From positions 4,278,001-4,342,000 of the forward strand of contig CM057057.1 of assembly GCA_029945375.1 (NCBI GenBank): 64,000 bases of DNA. The letters run 5' to 3'. Positions within the stretch are counted from its first letter, which is position 1. Each line of letters begins with the position of its first letter. The notes under the pieces are model-generated. The model searched no databases and was not told the origin of the DNA. It saw nothing but the letters and a program-made list of their open reading frames with translations. The DNA comes from Agaricus subrufescens (lineage: Eukaryota > Basidiomycota > Agaricomycetes > Agaricales > Agaricaceae). Positions 46,905 to 57,875 of this stretch are shown here, in pieces. Both the position numbers and the translations under genes were made by a program.

Positions 46905-47312
46905 TTAAGACTGGTTCCATAACCGCTCAAAGGCAGTTTCAAGAATTAATTGAAATGTTTGAAAATTGAGGCCCATGGTCATGATAAAGGCACATTCATT
47001 GCGCTGGTCATACGTGATGAGCCATGGTGTCAGATACCAGGGGTTGGGTAAGAGATCCGCTCGGATGAGGTGCTGGCAGGTGCGAGCCCGACGCTTGTTT
47101 TGGATAGCACATGTTCCTTGATCGATGAATACATCTAACTGTTAGCACCGAATCATCTTCTTTGTCCTCCAAGGCTAGTAGTTAATGAAAATAAGTGTCT
47201 TGGATTTGTTGAGTCGCAAAAAGTTCATTCAGATCGTCGTGATCAAGGTTGTCCATTGTGGTGACACGCTTATCAATCCACACACGGATCAAGCCCTTGT
47301 ACGGCAATGGCT
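46905..47312 (-). pseudogene. Transposase N-terminal remnant
   Basis: Two minus-strand open pieces. The first (47312-47182) reads LPYKGLIRVWIDKRVTTMDN then LDHDDLNELFATQQ and stops. The second (47141-46905) reads RTCQHLIRADLLPNPWYLTP, then WLITYDQRNECAFIMTMGLN, FQTFQLILETAFERLWNQ and stops. The W...F-I-x-T-M-G-x-[ND]-x-x-T-F-x-x-[IL]-L-x-x-x-F-x-x-x-W-N pattern recalls the N-terminal region of Agaricomycete DDE (PIF/Harbinger-like) transposases. The catalytic DDE part is missing, so the copy is non-autonomous. The family call is from memory of the pattern and needs a search. Confidence 0.45.
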
Positions 47313-47430
47313 ATGTCTATATCTATTATCTAGTCTACATACATGCGTTACGGTTCAATAAATTTCTGCATAGATTGCGGAGTTTGAAAAATATAATCTA
47401 GAAACATTTAGAACCTATAAATCTATAGTT

Positions 47431-47451
47431 TAGAGTTACGGAGAGTCACCC
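47431..47451 (-). repeat. Right terminal inverted repeat
   Basis: 21 bp ending in GGAGAGTCACCC; mirror of the left end. Confidence 0.65.
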
Positions 47452-47454
47452 AGT

Positions 47455-48204
47455 ACTGCGGTAATACAATAACTAACTATATATATTTCATCACACTTGT
47501 CAATCATTCTCTCGTCTTTTTCTCTTGTTCTCTACTAAGGTGATGTGTTATATTGTACAACCCCCGATTGTGTGACTGTGAAACAAGGAACCGGTGGGGC
47601 TATAAGAAAGCTTAAAGCGTTATTTATGGAGCTGGAGTACTATTACGATCACTGCTTTGTTAAGCGAGTTCGGTAGGTTGGGAATGAAGCTTCTTAATGA
47701 TTTTCTCCTTTGTTAAAAAAGGGTGGGTTGGTTTGAATTACATTCGAAGAGTTGAGACATGCATTTCTAAAAAAGATCGTCGTTCGGACTTCTAAGGCTG
47801 GTATGACGATTGAGATAGAAATGATGTTTTTTTCTGTGGAAGGTGGAGTTCATTCATTACTCGTCGGAACCTCTTTGCTCTGTTACTGGGTGGTGGCACA
47901 AGTGGTGTGTCTTTGCGCGAGACCCGCCTTCCATTTAGATTCGTGTTTCGCCCCGGGTGGCTCGCGGGAGATCGGTTCATCTTGTCCTCCTTTCCTATAC
48001 GTTTCAAAAGCACTGCATACACATACGAGGCCCAAAGAAGTGTTTCAAGTCTTTTCTTGTTTCAAAATTACCAATGACAGCCTGCGCCATATATTTCAAC
48101 AGAATTCTATGGGAACAGTGAAATACAAAGATGCACAGGAAGGAGGAGGGGAGGTCAAAATATACTTTTAGCAATAATACATACACGCATTTGCCAGATT
48201 TATA
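47455..48204. other. Gene-poor spacer left of the Ima1-type gene
   Basis: One open frame of 139 codons (47752-48171, plus) has no recognisable features and overlaps the likely 3' UTR of the next gene. I do not call it. Confidence 0.45.
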
Positions 48205-50217
48205 TCAAGCAAATTCAACCTCCTCAACATGGTAGTTAAGAGAGAACGCTGAAGGGGAAGGCGAAGGCGACTTGATAACCACCTCCTCTTTCTGAATCGA
48301 CGTAACGTTAACGTTGACATCTAAATTCCACGCTCTCCTTACCAACACCGCAACGAGCACTGGTACGATGACTGTCGCACATATCAGCCACCACCAATTG
48401 AAACATCTTCCAAGTTTCGTCAAAAGCGAGTTCCCTGTACCGGAGTCCTGACCGTCCGCCATCATCACGTCATCATCAATTTTCGTCCTTGCAAACAAAC
48501 TCTCTAGTCCAGTCGGCTGTTCCGGTGCGAAAAACTTGGGTGGTCGTAGATACACGTCATCACGCGTCTGACCGCCGAATTTTCGTTTCTGTCGTGCCGC
48601 TAATCGTGGATCTGTAGGTGTCCAGTCCATAGCGTTTTCGTCATCGTCACCGACATCATCAGGAACGATGTCATTATTATTATCTCTATTTCCTTGTTGG
48701 TCTTCTGGTTGAGTTGGGGGATTAGATAAAAGAGAGGGTAAACCAAACACAGGTTTTTTGTGTGCCATGATAGGTTTGGAAGAGAGTGTAAGAGCAGATA
48801 GATCAGGTTCAGCAGGTGTTGAGCGAATGCTTGTCGATGCTTGAGAAGATAATTGAGTGTCCTTCAGGGTGGTGAGGGAGCCGGTTGAATGTGGTGTAGA
48901 TGAACGAGAAGGAGTAAAAAGATGCGAGCGAGTGTCAATGAGGCGAACCATGGGTGGTTGTTTGAGTCGAAGGCAGTAGAAAGATAGCCCTTGTGCCTAG
49001 AAAAACCGTACGTCAGTCTGTACCTTGTGATTTAGTTCTAGTAAAGACTTACAGTGAGTTCAATGGTTGTGACTGTGGAGAAATAGATGCGTGCTAGTTG
49101 TGAAGAAGAGTCGTAAAGTTCAAAATAATTGTTCTCGGGACTGTACCACCAGAGCCAGAAGAGTACACTAGTAAGTAGCCTCGTGCTCCATACAATCATT
49201 TGCAGCACCTGCCAGAAAGATTACATCAGTCTACGGCAGCATAAGGGATCTGAAATGTGGCTTACAATGTACTCTCTCTTTCCCTTGACACGGACGTCGC
49301 GTCCCTGTTTCTGAGCTCTCCGAAAGGCAGCATATGTTGGATCCCATACAGTCCAGAGAATAGTCACTAGAACTATGAGAGGAAGGATCGGCTGTATTGA
49401 CCCGAGGAGGTAGAACGGTCTATAGCCAAGAGTGGCTTATGCGAAGTTTAGAATCAGGCGAGGTGTATGTTGGCTACCGCGTACCTGTTGCGTTGAATAC
49501 GAGGGATATTGCAGATGTTGTGAACCAGAGCCCGCCGCGTACTTTCCACCAATAAAACTCTGTCTCTTTCTCGCGAACTTTGCCCTTTCCAGGCACCCTC
49601 CGCCTGTTTTCTTTTCCCTTGCTGTTCTTCAGTGATGCACCGAGGGCCTTTGCACGAGCCATCTGGTCCTTCCTCCTGATCTCATCTTCGACACCGGGCC
49701 TGCAACTCTCGCAGACGGGCGGGTATCGCGTATGCAGGGATTCTTTATATTCGGCGAACATTTCAAGGCGGTGGGCATAGTCCGGGCTCTACGGTGTATA
49801 CGTTTCAATTGAACTGGCAGGAATGACATGCGTTGTGAGTGCGGCGCACCTCGGGGGGAGGAAGGTAGGACGAGAGCAAGTTCACGATGAGCATTTGGTT
49901 AGTCTGGCATGTATGACAAAATGGGCCTGGTCCGTAGGACGTCGGGAATCGGTCTATCCGCGGTGACGCTGCGACACATGTCAGTGGGGTTGAAGATATG
50001 CGCTCCCGAGCATACCTCGCTTTGAAAAAGAATCCTTGTTGAGAAGTTCATCATACATTGCAGGTTCGTCGGAGATGATCTCGCCATGTGCGTTGTACCT
50101 GTTCCAGCAGCCACAGGTGGAGCATCTGAAGTTGCATACATCGTTTGGCAAGGGAAAGACCGACGTATGGCAGAAGAAGCAGAGGATATTGCTATGTCGC
50201 CGGAACAGCCCCGACAT
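48205..50217 (-). CDS. Ima1-type inner nuclear membrane protein
   Basis: The start at 50217 (MSGLFRRHSNILCFFCHTSV) opens the Ima1 N-terminal zinc-binding domain: CFFCHTS, CNFRCSTCGCWNRYNAHGEI, then, after introns, FCHTCQTNQMLIVNLLSSYL and YPPVCESCRPGVEDEI. These Cys pairs are the hallmark of the Ima1/SAMP1 (NET5/TMEM201) family, which couples heterochromatin or centromeres to the nuclear envelope. Four hydrophobic segments follow (GGLWFTTSAISLVF, PILPLIVLVTILWTVW, MIVWSTRLLTSVLFWLWW, TIELTAQGLSFYCL). The last exon holds a Ser/Pro-rich nucleoplasmic stretch with AMDWTPTDPRLAARQKRKFG and a final helix WWWLICATVIVPVLVAVLV. About 570 residues. Divergent from RAD51. Confidence 0.85.
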
Positions 50218-50888
50218 GTGTTGAGGCGGGATGCTTCGTGGCTGGCCTGGGCGCCAGGACTCTGGATGTGATATGGAGCGTGGGTATTCTTGGATCCCGT
50301 CACCTGGCCCTGGCCTCCAGATACCGCGTTAGTCTCCCACAAATTGTATGCCACTATGCTTGACTATATACATATACATCACTGCGTGTCTCTAATTTGC
50401 AGCTACGATAGCCATCATCTGCTCGTGCTCGGCGAAACACGCCTGCATTGCATCATACTACCCTACCCACCAAATTAGCCACATTGCCTTCGCCATGTGC
50501 CGGTGCACTCCAACTTCCTGATACGCCAGAGTCTAGTCTCAATGCGTGTGTAGTGCGGTGGCTGGTCCGGAGGTTCGGGTGGATGACCATGACGTCTGGA
50601 CTGGACCACGGGCCGGGTGTCTGGGTACAGTACTGGCAAAAGAGATGTTACGTATGTAGCAGACAATCCATAACTGTGGTCGTCCAACCTGAATTCCAGA
50701 TTTCAGGTCGATGCAAGAGGACGATTTTCGCGATCACGTGTACCTGGGTAGAACGCGTTAATGTGTGTGGGAAAGTTGAACACGACATTTGTGATCATCT
50801 CTTGGCCCTTTCTGACTCGTTGGCCGCCAAGCAACATTCTCCATCCACGTATCCTTCTTCTTGAATACCAAAAGATATCAAATACACC
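50218..50888. other. Divergent promoter region, 671 bp (Ima1-type gene / RAD51)
   Basis: No supported gene; the short frames here do not look like protein. Contains an ACGCGT hexamer at 50753-50758 and a CACGTG at 50736-50741. Confidence 0.45.
50753..50758 (+). promoter_or_regulatory. ACGCGT (MCB-type) hexamer upstream of RAD51
   Basis: Located about 131 bp before the RAD51 ATG. MBF drives S-phase genes, including recombination genes, through this motif in yeasts; the link here is inferred. Confidence 0.4.
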
Positions 50889-52175
50889 ATGTCTGAGCCA
50901 CCCCAATCTTCTCAAGCCCCAGAGGGAGACAGCGAATATCAAATCACTGGCCCTCTCCTCGTGTCCAAGCTTACAGAGGCCGGAATCAATGCAAATGATA
51001 TCAAGAAACTTGCAAGTGCTGGCCTGCACACCGTAGAAGCTGTTGCGTTCACACCAAAGAAACAACTTGTGACAATCAAGGGCATTTCAGAACAAAAGGC
51101 CGACAAGATCCTGGAGGAAGGTAGGCTACAATCGTGGTCGATGACTTCTATGGCTAAACCAGCGCAGCTCAAAAGATCGTACCTCTCGGCTTTCAGAGTG
51201 CAACAGAGGTTCACGCCCGTCGGTCTGAACTAGTGCATATAACCACCGGATCAAAGCAACTTGACGCTCTTCTTGGTGGTTCGTTGGATTTGTTCTTCTC
51301 ACCAGCCTCTTATTCATACGCTTGCTATATATAGCTGGAGTTGAGACTGGCGCGATAACGGAGCTCTTTGGAGAATTCAGAACAGGAAAGTCGCAACTGT
51401 GCCACACCCTTGCTGTGACGTGCCAGCTTCCCGTGAGCATGGGAGGTGGAGAAGGTAAATGTCTGTACATCGATACTGAAGGAACGTTCCGCCCTGTTCG
51501 TTTGCTCGCCGTTGCTGAGCGATACGGCCTCAACGGAGAGGAAGTCTTGGACAACGTAGCATATGCTAGGGCATATAACGCTGACCACCAATACCAGTTG
51601 TTGGCGATGGCTAGCGCCCTCATGTCAGAGTCAAGGTAAGCATATAATGTGTTACGTATGAAAATAACAATACTGATACCACTCCCGCATAGGTTTTCTC
51701 TACTGATCGTTGATTCTTGCACTGCCCTGTATCGCACTGATTTCAGTGGACGAGGTGAACTATCTTCTCGTCAAAACCATCTAGGAAAATTCTTGCGGAC
51801 GTTACAACGGCTAGCAGATGAGGTATACTTGGTGGACTTATTACGGCAACTTTGTACTCATCTCTCCCTAGTTCGGCATTGCGGTAGTAGTGACGAATCA
51901 AGTCATGTCCAGCCCAGATGCTGCCGCCGGTCCGTATGCCGGAAACGAAAAGAAACCCATCGGCGGTAACATCATGGCACACGCCTCCACCACAAGGCAA
52001 GCCGTCCTTTGAAATTTGCTATTCACTTGATTTACCCTTCCCCAGGCTGCAACTGAAAAAAGCCCGAGGAAATATGCGCTCATGCAAGATATATGACTCC
52101 CCTTGCTTACCGGAGATGGAAACACATTTTGCCATCCTCGAGGGCGGTATCGGTGATCCAGAAGAAGAACCTTGA
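50889..52175 (+). CDS. RAD51: RAD51 recombinase
   Basis: RecA-family strand-exchange protein for homologous recombination and meiosis, nuclear. The N-terminal helix-hairpin-helix domain reads [20 protein letters not shown] and [20 protein letters not shown]. After an intron come [20 protein letters not shown] and [20 protein letters not shown] with Walker A GEFRTGKS. Then [20 protein letters not shown], and Walker [21 protein letters not shown]. The L2 region is [20 protein letters not shown], and the C-terminus [20 protein letters not shown]. About 340 residues. The intron at 51997-52045 begins GCAAGC and ends CCCCAG: a GC-AG intron, the only choice that restores [14 protein letters not shown]. 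Residue M in LPEMET replaces the common A, a minor change. Confidence 0.97.
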
Positions 52176-52436
52176 TTACATTCAACACTTTTTTGCCCCT
52201 TGTTTTGGTTATGTATTTTGCATCACGGACTGCTGAACTTATAGATTACGCTACCTCTAACAGATGAAATATTTCCTACTGTACATTACGGCCAAGGATA
52301 CTGTCGTTACATCGGAGAATCTACCAGTTGAATGGGGAAAAGGTTAATAATGAAAATAGTCTAACGAACTCAAACCGAGTTTTTGCACACCCCAATGTTT
52401 TCTATATCCCTCTATGCCTATCTTCTCGGTCATTCC

Positions 52437-53893
52437 TCAGGCCAAGAAGCGGGTGAGGATGTTAGCTTCAGTGCTGCTGATTTTATCCCTCAAATTGCTG
52501 AAATCTGCGGGACTGACATCCGCAATATCAGCCATGACATATGCAATTTCACCCTTCGAATCCGAGTACTGCTTTTCGACGTTGTAAGAAGCCAAGGCGT
52601 CGTTGAGCTGCCTGAGCACACCCGGTCTGTTTTTATGAACATAGCAAAGACGCATATAATTGCCTTGCTCGGCTGTGATGGCGCGCAAATCAACTTCGGG
52701 GAAGTTGACGGCAGAGATAGTCGATCCATAGTTAAGGAAACGAGAGAGTGCTTGGGATACCTCGTCTCCAATCATACGTTGCGCCTCCTCGGTCGATCCA
52801 CCGATGTGGGGAGTGAGGATGACGTTGGGGATAGAACGTAACTTGGTAGACCAAGAGTTAAGCTGATTGTCAAAGGGATCACCATTGGCTGCAGGCTCGT
52901 AGGGAAAGACATCGATGGCTGCACCTGCGAGGTGTTTGGATTCTAGGGCCTGGATTAGGGCGGGTATATCGACAACGCGACCCCTGGCATTGTTGATCAG
53001 ATACGCGCCCTTTTTCATCTGTCGAAGTTCCCGTTGGGAGATCATCTCCATGGTCTCTGGAATTTCCGGGACATGAAGCGTGACGAAGTCAGATCGGGAA
53101 AGAAGAGCTTCGAGGTGCTCTACTTGTTGAGCGGAACCCAGCGGCATGATGTTCAATACGTCATAGAACAATACACGCATGCCGAATGCCTCTGCCAATA
53201 CGGACAACTGCGAACCGATGTGGCCGTATCCTATGATACCGAGAGTTTTGCCTCGAAGTTCATAGCAGCCTTTGGATTGTTTATTCCAGTGACCGTTTCG
53301 CATCTCCCAAGAGCGTTCGAAATATTGGCGAGATAAAGCTACGAGCTCGGACATGACTAGTTCAGCCACCGAGCGAGAATTGGAAAAGGGCGAGTTGAAG
53401 ACGGGTATACCGGCTTCAGCAGCTGCATCCAAATCCACTTGATTGGTGCCTATACAGAAACAACCGATGACTAAAAGCTGGTGGGACAAATTTGAGTTGA
53501 GCCTTTTTCTTTCGCTTGAAGTATAGAAAGTGATACACTCACTTTGGGCGCTGCAGATAACACACGCTTGGTAATTTTTGTCTTGCTTCGGATACCAATG
53601 GCATGGTATGAACCAATTTTTTCGATGAGCTCCTCTTCTGAGAAAGATTTGGTGTAGTGGTCTACGTGAAAGCCTTGGCCTTGGAAGGTGCGAACAGCCT
53701 CTTGGCTAATATTTTCTAAAATGAGCAGCCGAAGGTTCTCATTTTCTACAGGATGGAGAACCTTCGGCTGGCGGATGGGATCTTTGACGATAGATTCCTG
53801 GCGGCGCAAGCTGCGCATATGATCATTGATAGAGCTAGGGGACCCTGTATCGACAGAGCGATAGGTTGGAACGATGTTGATTGGGAGGGACAT
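52437..53893 (-). CDS. SER3: D-3-phosphoglycerate dehydrogenase (serine biosynthesis)
   Basis: Oxidises 3-phosphoglycerate with NAD+, the first step of serine synthesis, cytosolic. Two exons. The start at 53893 (MSLPINIVPTYRSVDTGSPS) has a fungal N-terminal extension before LRLLILENISQEAVRTFQGQ. The second exon holds GCFCIGTNQVDLDAAAEAGI, SNSRSVAELVMSELVALSRQ, and the nucleotide-binding GKTLGIIGYGHIGSQLSVLA. It also has the catalytic Arg in INNARGRVVD, and VILTPHIGGSTEEAQRMIGD with the catalytic His. A C-terminal ACT domain (RLCYVHKNRPGVLRQLNDAL then ASYNVEKQYSDSKGEIAYVM) suggests serine feedback. About 465 residues, as in yeast Ser3/Ser33. Shares a 196-bp promoter with HIS7. Confidence 0.96.
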
Positions 53894-53970
53894 GATTGTG
53901 ACGGTTGGGATAGAAATGAACGACGGAGTGGTTGAGTCGGGGATTGAGGGTTTTTTATGTAGGTTTAGTA

Positions 53971-53976
53971 TGACTC
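53971..53976 (+). promoter_or_regulatory. TGACTC Gcn4/CPC1-type site
   Basis: ATGACTCT context, in the 196-bp gap shared by SER3 and HIS7. TGACTC is the half-site-plus-centre core bound by the bZIP factor of general amino-acid control. Confidence 0.55.
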
Positions 53977-54002
53977 TGCAAAAAAGCACGTCAGAAACAG
54001 CA

Positions 54003-54037
54003 AATTTGATCCAAGCGGATCAATTATGGATCAAATT
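54003..54037. promoter_or_regulatory. 11-bp perfect dyad in the SER3/HIS7 promoter
   Basis: AATTTGATCCA at 54003-54013 is repeated in inverted orientation as TGGATCAAATT at 54027-54037, with a 13-bp spacer. The spacer holds a further GGATCA. It lies between the two TGACTC cores and could be an operator for a dimeric factor. Confidence 0.45.
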
Positions 54038-54042
54038 CAAGC

Positions 54043-54048
54043 GAGTCA
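54043..54048 (-). promoter_or_regulatory. Second TGACTC (GAGTCA on plus) Gcn4-type site
   Basis: Opposite orientation to the site at 53971, and 42 bp before the HIS7 start codon. Confidence 0.55.
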
Positions 54049-54089
54049 GTTCATCTTTGCACAAAACTCATAAGCTACACCGCTCGCAA

Positions 54090-55821
54090 ATGGGTCTCTA
54101 CCTCCTCGATTATGGAGCTGGCAATGTCCAGAGTCTGGCAAACTCCCTAAAGAAATTGGGACACAGCTTCACGTGGATTTCTGATCCCTCCGATTTTGAT
54201 AAAGCGACTGTTCGTATTTTTCTCATAGATCACACAGATCCACTCAAGTCCTGCGCTTTAGAGTCTTGTCTTCCCCGGTGTTGGCGCCTTTGAGACGGCC
54301 ATCCAACACTTGACCGATCGTGGACTTTTGGAGCCTCTACGAGACTATATAAAATCTGGACGTCCATACTTCGGAATATGTATTGGCATGCAAGTTCTCT
54401 TCAAATCCTCCGACGAATCTCCGTCTCAAGGTCTAGGCTTCATACCCTGCCACATATCTCGCTTCGACGATAGCAATAAATCAGTCCCTCACATGGGCTG
54501 GAATACTGCAGATCTATTGAATACCCAGGACGATGGAGAAGGAATCAAAGCGTCCTCATATTATTATTTCGTTCACTCCTTCTGCGCGAAATATGATTAT
54601 GAGAAATATCCAGAAGCTATGTCGTGGGCGTATACGACCACACAATACGGAAACGAACTCTTTGTCTCTTCTGTTCGCAGAAACAACGTATTCGGAACGC
54701 AATTCCATCCCGAAAAATCGGGACAGGCTGGTTTGCAACTCCTAGACGAATGGTTACGCAAACCAGAATCCTCTCATACTCATATGCCGTCCGTCATCGC
54801 AAAACCTCTCACCCCACGTCCAGAGCATCGGTTTACAAAACGTATAATCGCATGTATGGACGTTCGTGCCAATGATGAAGGAGATTTAGTAGTCACAAAA
54901 GGCGATCAATACGACGTGCGCGAAAAAGCGTCAGCCGATTCTGACACCATCACAGCTCAAGCAGCTGGTGCAGTCCGCAATCTCGGAAAACCCGTCGCTC
55001 TAGCAGCAAGGTACTATGCTGAAGGTGCAGATGAACTATGTCTCCTCAACATCACATCCTTCCGTCACTCCCCTCTCCAAGATCAACCCATGTTGGCAGT
55101 CGTACGCGCCGCAGCAGAAAACATCTTTATCCCTTTAACAATCGGTGGCGGCATCAAAGATACGGTTGATCCCGACGGTACCAAACGTCCCGCTTTGGAA
55201 GTGGCAGGGGCATATTTCCGTGCAGGGGCTGATAAAGTTAGTATCGGCTCCGAAGCCGTGTATGCTGTCGAAAGACTCCGCGCAACGGCCGAAAAGGGTA
55301 GAGGAGCGATTGAGACTATCGCGCATGAGTATGGTCGACAGGCTGTCGTAGTTTCGATCGATCCTCGTCGAGTCTATGTTGATCCTCAATCATATGATGG
55401 CCCGTATAAAAACGAACTCATCTACGGACAACCTGACGGTCCGGAGAATGAGCGAGGAAAAGCATGGTGGTACCAATGTACTGTTTCGGGAGGTCGTGAA
55501 AACAGGCCCCTGTCCGTGGTCGAACTTGCCAAGGGAGCAGAGGAGTTAGGAGCGGGGGAGGTTCTCGTGAACAGTATCGATCGGGATGGGACAGGTCTTG
55601 GTTTCGACCTTGATCTGATCAAGTTAGTGAGAAAGAGTGTCAGCATCCCTGTGGTGGCGAGCAGTGGCGCAGGGTCCACTGACCACTTTGTGGACGTATT
55701 CAAAACTACTGATGTCGAGGCCGCATTAGCGGCGGGTATTTTCCACCGCCAGCAGGTTCGCATATCGGAAATCAAGGATGCGTTGAAAACCGTTCACGTC
55801 AACGCAAGAGAGTCGATGTAG
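54090..55821 (+). CDS. HIS7: Imidazole glycerol phosphate synthase, bifunctional HisH-HisF fusion
   Basis: Makes imidazole glycerol phosphate and AICAR in histidine synthesis. Two exons (54090-54209, 54262-55821), about 559 residues. The N-terminal glutaminase half starts MGLYLLDYGAGNVQSLANSL and has the nucleophile in YFGICIGMQVLF, then VPHMGWNTADLL, YYYFVHSFCAKYDYE and the catalytic His/Glu in VFGTQFHPEKSGQAG. A linker leads to the cyclase half, RFTKRIIACMDVRANDEGDL with VVTKGDQYDVREK, ADELCLLNITSFRHSPLQDQ, PLTIGGGIKDTVDPDGTKRP, GADKVSIGSEAVYAVERL, GAGEVLVNSIDRDGTGLGFD and PVVASSGAGSTDHFVDVF. Both active-site Asp (CMDV, NSIDRDG) are present. Typical of fungi, where the two bacterial subunits are fused. 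Confidence 0.97.
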
Positions 55822-56209
55822 CCATAATATGAATATAATGGATCGCAGGTCTTAATATACTACAGACAACGAAAACGAATCACAGAAAGACCAGAAGGAG
55901 ATACAAAGGCGGTTTGGTACATTATTCCGGATGAACGTTTAGAGATAAAACCTCGTTCTGAATGGCATCGACTGCAGTCAAACTAGGTGTGGTCCGGAAA
56001 TGTATGGACAAAAGGCGGAATCCCAACCAAGAGATACAGATACGAGAAGGAAAGCAGAAGCAAAAAGGAAAAAAAAAATACATAGATCTGCGAGTCAAAA
56101 ATAGTAGAACCATTATATGCATGAGAGTAGAAGAAAAGTTCTCCACGCTTGAATAGAAAACCTGGGTATTCGGACACATAGAATGAGGACGCTTTCCAAA
56201 ACGAGGAGG
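55822..56209. other. Convergent 3' intergenic region (HIS7 / PAL1), 388 bp
   Basis: No gene recognised; purine-rich on the plus strand. Confidence 0.5.
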
Positions 56210-57593
56210 TCATCTGGTCCCACGGACGACCCTTCCGACTTTCTTCATGATGCTAGCTTTCCGACTCATGCCAGGTGAACCGAATTCGGGGGATCCAGGT
56301 AGTGCACTTTCCCCAGAAGACGCCAGGTTCATGGCGGGGGCTGGGGGCAGGTCCTTGTTACTCGTAGGTAGAGGCTCGATCAGAACAAATGGCTCTGGTT
56401 TGTCAGGACTTTGAGGCGGCACCCTATTTCCAAAACGGCCGAGGAAAGAATTTTGGGACCTGTGAGAGGGTCTGGTAGGCTGAGAGGGAGAGCGGGGTGG
56501 GTCAACGACATAATTGGGGGAGGAGGGTTGTTCATATTCAGATGTCACTGGAACATTAGGCGAGTCGCGCATCTTACGTATTCTTTGCATCAAAGATTTC
56601 TGCCGCTTAGGGTCTGACGAAGGGACAGCAAGGGAGTCGAGAGGTTCAACGGGATCGGGGACGAAGATTGGCTGGGGCGGCGGGACAAGAGAACGGCGGG
56701 TCGCACCGCGAGGCCGCTCCTGAGTGCCCTGCGGTTCATCAGTGAGTCGCCTAGGGAGGCCACTACGGGAAACCGAATTGGAGTGGGAATCCCTCCCGTT
56801 GTAAATTGAACTTGTTGGAGTGTCGCCGTCAGGGCGAGTGGAGCCACCGCCAGCGAAGAATTCTTCATAGGGTTCTGGCTCGTGTATTCCCCAAGCCTCG
56901 GCTATGGCATCAACTTTTTTCTTCGGTGGTTCAGGGTAGTCATTGGAAAAAGCGGCATAGGCATGGGCGGATGGGTAAGCGCTGTCGCCGTACTGAGTGG
57001 GGTCCGGAGGGTTACCCCATGCGTACATTGGGGCCTTGTTTCGCTGCTTATTGCGCGAGGGCGCACAAGCATCAAAAGGACCATCGTGATGGAAAACTGG
57101 GCGAGGTTGATCGATTAGGAGGAAACTCGGATGCAAAGTGTAGACATGAGGACGTACGGCCGACACTCGTGAAATCTAAACGGTCAATGACGTCTGCATG
57201 CTGGGAGCCTTTTTTGTTTCGCGGTTTTCCAGACGACCTGGGTTTTTCCGCGATGGCAGAGTCTTCGGACTGGGAGCGTTTGGCGCTGTGGCGGGGGCTG
57301 GAATTCGGGGCCGTGCTGCGGAGGGGGGTGAGCAGTCAGAAAACGGGGTGCACGGGGGATGCCTACGTCGTGGTTGTGCTGCGTCCGACTCTGGTGCGGG
57401 GGGCGTCGTTGCGATCTCGAAGGGTGACGGTGTCTCTGACAGCTTCTGTGATATCGTGGATCTCCTTGGTGGGAGGGGCTGATCGGGGCATGGCGGGCTT
57501 GTAGGCCTTGGGGGGAGGGGGCGGCGGGGGGCGGTGCTGCGCGGGGGCGGATGGGTCGAGGAAAGGGTCAGAGTGGGTGTGGACTGCAGCCAT
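56210..57593 (-). CDS. PAL1: Pal1 family cell-morphology / endocytic protein
   Basis: Three exons. The start at 57593 gives MAAVHTHSDPFLDPSAPAQH, a proline run, then SAPPTKEIHDITEAVRDTVT. A splice across about 57312-57362 leads to NSSPRHSAKRSQSEDSAI and SQHADVIDRLDFTSVG. A second intron (about 57117-57177) joins this to the family signature LFHHDGPFDACAPSRNKQRN then KAPMYAWG. DVIDRLD...FHHDGPFDACAPSRN is the core of the Pal1 domain. Pal1 localises to growth tips and endocytic patches in fungi and shapes the cell. The C-terminal half is Pro/Ser-rich with WGIHEPEPYEEFFAGGGSTR and a basic tail SRKASIMKKVGRVVRGTR that may contact membrane. About 430 residues. Confidence 0.88.
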
Positions 57594-57875
57594 CTCTTTT
57601 CAGGAACGTCCGTGTGCTTGCCTTGGGCCTTTCCCACGCCAAGCCGGCTCAGCACCAGTGTCCGGGGCCAGACGAGCTCTTCTGGGGCAGCAGCGGCGGG
57701 TGCTTGCGAGTCAGTGGGCCGGGTGCGGGCAGCCCTGCGAGCGGGGAGTGGCGGAGAGATGGGACAGTGCGGTCCAGATGGAGACCAGCCCCATCGCGAA
57801 TTATTTTTGCTAAGGGTTAGCAGAATTCTGTCCGATTGTGGCGTGACGTCCTCCTATTATTTCCTCTCATCCAGG

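Larger units (their letters stand above)
46592..47451. mobile_element. 860-bp TIR element, degenerate PIF/Harbinger-like relic
   Basis: The two ends are inverted copies: left GGACGACTCTCCGTAACTC... and right (reversed) GGGTGACTCTCCGTAACTC..., identical at 19 of the first 21 positions, with AT-rich related subterminal sequence. Both ends are bordered by AGT (46589-46591 and 47452-47454), a possible 3-bp target duplication. Three-bp duplications are usual for PIF/Harbinger, though normally TAA/TTA. Inside, on the minus strand, is a broken transposase-like frame. It sits in the only long gene-poor stretch of the window. Confidence 0.6.

Noticed and set aside
47752..48171. 139-codon plus-strand frame
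   Set aside because: No domain, signal or composition typical of protein; overlaps the likely 3' UTR of the Ima1-type gene.
57508..57875. Plus-strand upstream extensions of the desaturase
   Set aside because: Gly-rich antisense of PAL1; the b5 domain is complete from 57876.
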